IMG/VR virus record: IMGVR_UViG_3300027973_000187
Span: 1 to 27,125 of that record
Reading direction: 5' to 3' (one strand)
DNA length: 27,125 nucleotides
From: a virus
Positions 23,866 to 27,125 of the stretch are shown piece by piece (the first letter of the stretch is position 1; each line of letters starts with the position of its first letter). The position numbers were made by a program, and so were the translations under genes. The notes beneath the pieces are model-generated. The model did no database searches, had not been told where the DNA came from, and saw only the letters and a list, made by a program, of their open reading frames with translations.

Positions 23866-24277
23866 TCAAATCTTCAGGTGATCTACCGTTGTGATGTAAT
23901 TTAAATTCTTCTACATAATCAGGTATAGTGGGCGTAGTAAAGGTAATAAATTTATCTTCATATATACCAAAATTATCAATCCATACTTTTATTTTGTAAG
24001 TTGTTGAAGATTCACAATTAAACCTAATAACTTGCAAATATTCAGATTGAGTTTTAAACATATTAACGTTTTCTGGTGGATAATTCTTTGAATCTAATTT
24101 TATGTCGTTTAAATATAATTCACAACCAAATTTTAATGTATTAAATTCAACTATATTTGAATTATTATTATAAAAACCTATATGTACATCTATATAAGTA
24201 TAATTATGATCGTTATTTAATTCGGATACAATCCATTCATTTGTTATTACGTTTTTTTTAATTTTTATATTACTCAT
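23861..24277 (-). CDS. Hypothetical beta-rich protein between the adhesin and gp25
   Basis: This 138-residue protein is not recognised. Alternating polar/hydrophobic stretches (YTYIDVHIGFYN, VIRFNCESSTTYKIKVWID, DKFITFTTP) suggest an immunoglobulin-like or other beta-sandwich domain. The C-terminus is charged (KLHHNGRSPEDLI). It starts two bases after the first base of the adhesin stop and ends just before gp25, so it is part of the late tail operon. A virion decoration or fibre-associated role is inference from position. Confidence 0.7.
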   Translation of the reverse strand: MSNIKIKKNVITNEWIVSELNNDHNYTYIDVHIGFYNNNSNIVEFNTLKFGCELYLNDIKLDSKNYPPENVNMFKTQSEYLQVIRFNCESSTTYKIKVWIDNFGIYEDKFITFTTPTIPDYVEEFKLHHNGRSPEDLI

Positions 24278-24278
24278 A

Positions 24279-25166
24279 TTAGTTTGATATTGGATATCTT
24301 ATATAACAAACACCACCTTGGCCATTTGCATTACCATAACTGCCTGCATTTAAAGAATCTGAACTATTACCTGCACTTCCACCATTATTTCCATTTATAA
24401 CTTCGGTTGCAAAACTGGAACCTCCTCCACCTCCGCCGGCAGCCGTATCTCCTCCTGGTTCAGGTGCATAACTTCCTCCATTATAACCTCCTCCGCCTCC
24501 GCCTCCGCCACTTTGATCTCCTCCTGGAGTATAACCATCTTGACCATTTTGTCCTGCTTGATTACCAGTAGTTCCTCCTGCACGACCAGTATTAGAACTA
24601 CTTCCATTATTTCCTCCGCCGCCGCCGGCTCCTCCTACGCCTCGGCCTCCTCCTTCGCCGCCGCCTCCGCCTCCGCCTCCGGCCGCAGCAACTAAAATTG
24701 TTCCACTACGAAGTAAAAAAGTTCCTCCGCCTCCTCCGCCACCAGCACCAGAACATCCTCCTGTGCCAGCTCCCATTCCATTTCCACCTTTACCTAAAAG
24801 TGGTCCTGATCCTCCTGCAGCTCCATTTCCTGTAGTGCAACCTCCTGTGGCTGTTGAACCTCCTCCACCAACACTTACATTTAAAGTTTCTTGTGTTACA
24901 GATAATGCTGAAGTACGAGCGTAAGCACCTCCGCCTCCGTTAGCTCCTGCACCTGAACCTGATCTTCCTCCTGCAGCTCCCCACATAATTACATCTACAG
25001 TTGCTCCTCCTGGAGCAAAAGTAATTACAAAATCTCCTGAAGTTCCTGGATCAAATCTATGTACGTTATAAGTTATTGAGTCTATTGTTTGTTGAAATAT
25101 TGTTCCACCTGTGGCCTCGATAAATTTTTTGCCACCACTACCTACTAATAAAGGATATACAGTCAT
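24279..25166 (-). CDS. Glycine-rich tail adhesin-like protein
   Basis: The 295-residue product has an N-terminal domain (1-60, including ITYNVHRFDPGTSGDFVITF and VDVIMWGAAGG). A very glycine-rich body with many runs of 5-8 Gly follows (143-148, 163-170, 181-185, 220-227, 244-249), and the closing strand is GGVCYIRYPISN. Poly-glycine tracts of this sort occur in receptor-binding adhesins of T-even-like phages, where polyglycine-II helices pack into a tip, and in glycine-rich fibres of marine phages. There are three cysteines (C110, C138, C287). The gene is strikingly richer in G+C than its surroundings, because of GGA/GGC/GGT codons, and its repetitive codons could recombine. Host-receptor binding is the likely role. 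Confidence 0.75.
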   Translation of the reverse strand: MTVYPLLVGSGGKKFIEATGGTIFQQTIDSITYNVHRFDPGTSGDFVITFAPGGATVDVIMWGAAGGRSGSGAGANGGGGAYARTSALSVTQETLNVSVGGGGSTATGGCTTGNGAAGGSGPLLGKGGNGMGAGTGGCSGAGGGGGGGTFLLRSGTILVAAAGGGGGGGGEGGGRGVGGAGGGGGNNGSSSNTGRAGGTTGNQAGQNGQDGYTPGGDQSGGGGGGGGYNGGSYAPEPGGDTAAGGGGGGSSFATEVINGNNGGSAGNSSDSLNAGSYGNANGQGGVCYIRYPISN

Positions 25167-25174
25167 AAATTATT

Positions 25175-25690
25175 TTATGAAAGGCCGCCGCCATTAATAA
25201 CATAAGTGTTTGTACCTACACATAATAATGTAGCAATACCTCTTTGAGCCAATGTTCTACTACCTGTATTTGCTGTACCTGCAAGATAAATTGTTACACT
25301 TGTTCCTTGTGTTATTGTAATAGAAGAAGATGAATTATTAAATATGGTAACGTTTTGTCCTATTGTAAATATTCCTGTGTTTAAAGTTACACCAGCTGTT
25401 GTTGAAATGTGTTTTCCGTGATCTGAACTTTGTAAAACATAACTTGTACTTTTTGTTTCTTGTGGTACACTTCTTATTTCACCTTTTGCATCTGATAATG
25501 TAGCTGAAGTGCCTGTTGTTTGAAAACCTGTACTTGTTATTGTACCTGTTGTTATTAAATTTCTTGTAGTTGTGTTACCATTTGCTAATACTCGGTCAAT
25601 ATCTGTATCTTCATACAAATCACGTATATTTTCATCCATTTCAGCGTAGGTTAATGCTGTACCTTTTGTACTTCTTTTAACTATTGTCAT
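25175..25690 (-). CDS. Short fibre-like virion protein
   Basis: The 171-residue product starts MTIVKRSTKGTALTYAEMDENIRDLYED, the xSALTxAEMDxNxxxL segment common at the N-terminus of phage fibre and head-fibre proteins. It continues with TTTRNLITTGTITSTGFQTTG repeats and a beta domain with FTIGQNVTIFNNSSSSITITQG, ending VINGGGLS. The domain around 85-171 is of the type found at tips of small fibres. The start overlaps the 58-residue gene by four bases (ATGA), and the glycine-rich adhesin begins 8 nt after its stop. The exact location in the particle is unknown. Confidence 0.72.
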   Translation of the reverse strand: MTIVKRSTKGTALTYAEMDENIRDLYEDTDIDRVLANGNTTTRNLITTGTITSTGFQTTGTSATLSDAKGEIRSVPQETKSTSYVLQSSDHGKHISTTAGVTLNTGIFTIGQNVTIFNNSSSSITITQGTSVTIYLAGTANTGSRTLAQRGIATLLCVGTNTYVINGGGLS

Positions 25691-25863
25691 TCTGTATTAT
25701 CTCCGTTATCATTATAATAAATTCCAATGTAACTTTGAAATGAATTACCTACTATACCTGGATTTTTATCAATATAGTCAAAAGCAACATATTCAAAACG
25801 TTCTGTTTCTGCTTTTGTTGGTTGACTTGTAAATGTTAAACCTGAAGCATCTAATTCTGCCAT
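25687..25863 (-). CDS. Small hypothetical protein downstream of the spike tip
   Basis: The 58-residue product runs from MAELDASGLTFTSQPTKAETER to YNDNGDNTE. I choose the ATG at 25863 over an in-frame GTG at 25893 that would overlap the PAAR gene by 29 nt. The ATG follows the PAAR stop by one base and has AGGA four bases before it. No domain is recognised. It is acidic, without cysteine or a membrane segment. Its position between the spike tip and a fibre gene, with ATGA coupling to the latter, suggests a virion or assembly role. Confidence 0.62.
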   Translation of the reverse strand: MAELDASGLTFTSQPTKAETERFEYVAFDYIDKNPGIVGNSFQSYIGIYYNDNGDNTE

Positions 25864-25864
25864 A

Positions 25865-26155
25865 TTATCCTGCAAATACGTTAGGAGAACCACTGGCTGA
25901 TTTGTTTGCTACCCAACATCCGTGTCCACTTGTTGCATCTTCTTTTCTGTGAACGCCAATACCGTTTACAAACACAGAATTACTTCCTTCTACAGCTATA
26001 TCTGAACAGGCACACTCATCTCCTATTCTAACTACAGCAGCACCATTTATAAAAACATTTTCCGAACCTGTTTTATAAGGAGTTTGATGATAAGGTTCAA
26101 TTATACAAGCGTGACCAATGTGTTTGTCTAATTGTACTCTGGAAATTGCTGGCAT
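25865..26155 (-). CDS. PAAR-repeat membrane-puncturing spike tip (gp5.4-like)
   Basis: The 96-residue product has PAAR-type features. It is a short, glycine/valine beta protein with repeated turns (NVFINGAAVVRIGDECAC, NSVFVNGIGVHR, SPNVFAG) and potential metal ligands H15, C48/C50, H69, H78 and C80. In contractile systems PAAR proteins form the sharp metal-stabilised cone on the gp5 spike; T4 gp5.4 is the phage example. The length is typical. It is the second gene of the late block, two bases downstream of the small basic protein. The exact ligands cannot be fixed without a model. Confidence 0.85.
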   Translation of the reverse strand: MPAISRVQLDKHIGHACIIEPYHQTPYKTGSENVFINGAAVVRIGDECACSDIAVEGSNSVFVNGIGVHRKEDATSGHGCWVANKSASGSPNVFAG

Positions 26156-26156
26156 T

Positions 26157-26306
26157 TTATCTTCCTTGACCTCTATATTTTTTAAAACTTCTTCTTTTAT
26201 GTTTATTCATCATACATTTGCTGTGAAATCCACGGCCAATGTTTGTTCTTTTAGGTTTGCTTGTTTTTTTTGAGGAATTTGTGTTTCCTGCAACTTTTCT
26301 TGCCAT
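26157..26306 (-). CDS. Small strongly basic protein (49 residues)
   Basis: This short gene encodes 49 residues beginning MARKVAGNTNSSKKTSK and ending KHKRRSFKKYRGQGR, with about a third Lys or Arg and one Cys. Its stop is one base before the ATG of the PAAR gene, and the late block starts with it. I believe similar short proteins ending in (S/K)FKKYRGQGR-type tails occur in marine T4-like phages, but no function is known. Nucleic-acid or capsid-surface binding through charge is an inference. A CTAAATAG octamer lies 6 nt upstream at 26313-26320. Confidence 0.7.
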   Translation of the reverse strand: MARKVAGNTNSSKKTSKPKRTNIGRGFHSKCMMNKHKRRSFKKYRGQGR

Positions 26307-26505
26307 ACTTTACTATTTAGTGTGATTCTTTATCAAAAATATTCATTTTTTTTTGAAAAAAACACAAGAACAAACGTAGTCCGGCAAAAAATAGTTGTTA
26401 AGTTATTGATTTTACTGCTTTATTTCTTTAAAACTATGGCGTTTTTCGCTTGTTTTGTTGATTTTTATATGTTATATTATATGTATATTAACAATTAATA
26501 ATAAT
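26307..26505. other. Divergent intergenic region
   Basis: About 200 bp without a supported gene, between leftward late genes and three rightward small genes. It is extremely AT-rich, with a T8 run followed by an A7 run near 26346-26362 and a TTATATTATATG stretch at 26472-26483 that could hold the rightward promoter. No convincing -35/-10 pair at 16-18 bp spacing is visible. It is the natural place for the start of leftward late transcription. Confidence 0.6.
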
Positions 26506-26631
26506 ATGACAAAAAATGATATAAAAAGTTTACTAGTTGCAGCTGCAATAGTATTATTCGGTTACGGTTTGATGTACGGATTTTATTATTTCGCTGATTT
26601 TTTAGGTATATATGAAAGCCTTAGATACTAA
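26506..26631 (+). CDS. Small single-span membrane protein (41 residues)
   Basis: The ATG at 26506 opens a 41-residue frame: MTKNDIKSLLVAAAIVLFG, then YGLMYGFYYFADFLG, then IYESLRY. Residues 8-28 are hydrophobic enough for one transmembrane helix with a short charged N-terminus. It overlaps the next gene by 20 nt, so the two are probably co-translated. No Shine-Dalgarno is obvious. Function is unknown; small membrane proteins of this kind are common in early or middle regions of T4-like phages. Confidence 0.6.
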   Translation: MTKNDIKSLLVAAAIVLFGYGLMYGFYYFADFLGIYESLRY

Positions 26632-26842
26632 ATTAAAGTGGTTTGCAACGGCCGTTCTCATAGTTGCTACCGCATTAACATCATTAAACATTTATCCTTT
26701 AGGGCCATTATTATATTTACTTGGTGGTTTACTTTGGTTAATTGTGAGTGTTATGTGGAAAGAACCTGCGTTAATTGTAACTAATATTACTTTGGCATCT
26801 GTTAATGCTATTGGATTAATTTATAATTTATTTTTAAAATAA
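26612..26842 (+). CDS. Small multi-span membrane protein (76 residues)
   Basis: The 76-residue product starts MKALDTKLKWFATAVLIVATALTS and has about three hydrophobic segments: 10-26, 29-47 (PLLYLLGGLLWLIVSVMW) and 54-74. I recall short proteins of similar layout (KLKWxAT... then a GxxxWLIVSxxW segment) as conserved unknowns in marine T4-like phages, but cannot confirm the family. It is likely an inner-membrane protein acting in the infected cell. The stop overlaps the start of the next gene as TAATG. Confidence 0.72.
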   Translation: MKALDTKLKWFATAVLIVATALTSLNIYPLGPLLYLLGGLLWLIVSVMWKEPALIVTNITLASVNAIGLIYNLFLK

Positions 26843-27006
26843 TGGAAAAACCAGAAATTAAAGACATCAATTATACTGGCTCTTGGGGTAAAGTTTATCT
26901 TGTAAAGTATAAAGGTTTTTCTAATGTAATGTTAAAAGAAGAAATTGCTGATTGGTGCGAAGAAGTTGACCAAATAAAAGAAGAATTACAATCTACCAAA
27001 TCTTAG
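26842..27006 (+). CDS. Small hypothetical protein (54 residues)
   Basis: The frame runs from the TAATG overlap with the membrane protein to TAG at 27004-27006. It encodes MEKPEIKDINYTGSWGKVYLVKYKG, then VMLKEEIADWCEEVDQIKEEL and QSTKS. The first half is beta-like and the second an acidic amphipathic helix. It is soluble and not recognised. Coupling to the two membrane proteins indicates a three-gene rightward operon. Its last 14 bases overlap the end of the leftward gene that enters from the right. Confidence 0.62.
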   Translation: MEKPEIKDINYTGSWGKVYLVKYKGFSNVMLKEEIADWCEEVDQIKEELQSTKS

Positions 27007-27125
27007 AACTATTTTCATTTATTATCCAAGGATAATAAAACGCTGTTACCAAATCAATTTGTTTATAGGTAATATTCCAAACACATTCCATCCATTCACG
27101 TTCATAATCATATTCTTGGAAGTTA
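26993..27125 (-). CDS. Partial CDS, C-terminus of an unidentified leftward gene
   Basis: Reading leftward from the window edge, one frame stays open for 43 codons to a TAG at 26993-26995 and reads NFQEYDYEREWMECVWNIT, then YKQIDLVTAFYYPWIINE, then NSSKIW. The aromatic- and charge-balanced composition looks like protein, not a shadow, and no rightward gene competes for most of the span. It converges with the 54-residue gene with a 14-nt tail overlap. Product unknown. Confidence 0.5.
   Translation of the reverse strand, partial: NFQEYDYEREWMECVWNITYKQIDLVTAFYYPWIINENSSKIW
27018..27039. repeat. 22-bp inverted repeat in the convergent gene ends
   Basis: TTTATTATCC at 27018-27027 and GGATAATAAA at 27030-27039 are perfect 10-bp inverted arms around AA. 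It lies 11 nt beyond the stop of the rightward gene and inside the end of the leftward frame (codons FYYPWIIN). Because it follows the rightward operon it might fold as a weak terminator or processing hairpin, but there is no clear T-tract. Confidence 0.4.

Noticed and set aside
24395-24695. Two overlapping frames (one rightward, one leftward) in the glycine-rich adhesin region.
   Set aside because: Both are low-complexity frame shifts of the glycine codon repeats (Glu/Val-rich or Ser/Ala-rich) and not independent genes.
25864-25893. A longer, 68-residue version of the protein after PAAR.
   Set aside because: It starts with GTG inside the PAAR gene. The ATG at 25863 has AGGA at proper distance and follows the PAAR stop.
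26340-26365. A T-run/A-run stem as a transcription terminator.
   Set aside because: The arms are homopolymers with no GC stem and there is no gene end immediately before it on the rightward strand.
1-27125. CRISPR arrays, tRNAs, insertion sequences or integrase/attachment sites.
   Set aside because: No regularly spaced direct repeats, no tRNA-like cloverleaf and no transposase or integrase motifs were noticed; the window is filled by phage genes.

Overview
The window is AT-rich (about 65-70% A+T by eye) and is almost entirely coding. It reads as the tail/baseplate late region of a marine T4-like myovirus. The evidence is a leftward run of PAAR spike tip, gp25, gp6 (baseplate J), a large gp7-position protein, a fibre, gp8 and a 2035-residue DUF4815-type protein. 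Tail-fibre genes are interspersed, and TATAAATA late-promoter motifs lie upstream of several genes. The combination of low GC and cyanophage-like baseplate order suggests a pelagiphage-like or related oligotrophic-ocean virus. The host cannot be proved from the sequence.

Layout from right to left. At 26993-27125 the end of a leftward gene converges on three small overlapping rightward genes (26506-27006; two encode membrane proteins). A divergent AT-rich intergenic region of about 200 bp (26307-26505) separates these from the leftward late block. That block starts with a small basic protein, the PAAR tip, a 58-residue protein, a short fibre-like protein, a very glycine-rich adhesin and a beta-rich orphan. 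It continues with gp25, gp6, the 866-residue baseplate protein, a mosaic tail fibre flanked by two copies of one 21-bp promoter element, gp8, the 2035-residue structural protein, a coiled-coil protein and a second fibre ending in an ADLAE-type domain (down to 8364).

The surprise is 1-8339, an apparent single operon immediately downstream of the fibre genes, with mostly overlapping or abutting genes. In order it encodes a JmjC/cupin-like oxygenase and a radical SAM-SPASM enzyme. Next comes a 180-residue virion-like protein whose only cysteines lie in a C-terminal tail of three CHxS repeats ending in RGRR. Two very AT-rich orphans, a second radical SAM-SPASM enzyme, another orphan and two 2OG-Fe(II) oxygenases follow. 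The block ends with a third radical SAM-SPASM enzyme, a third 2OG-Fe(II) oxygenase and the start of what may be a fourth. Three radical SAM enzymes and four or five non-heme iron oxygenases around a protein with a repetitive Cys/His/Ser tail look like a RiPP-style post-translational modification pathway carried in phage late genes.

My working model is that the 180-residue protein is a precursor or virion appendage whose CHxS tail is modified by the neighbouring radical SAM enzyme(s), with hydroxylation by the iron oxygenases. The modified tail could be displayed on the particle or act on the host. The gene content and tail repeats are seen directly. The enzyme-substrate link is inference.
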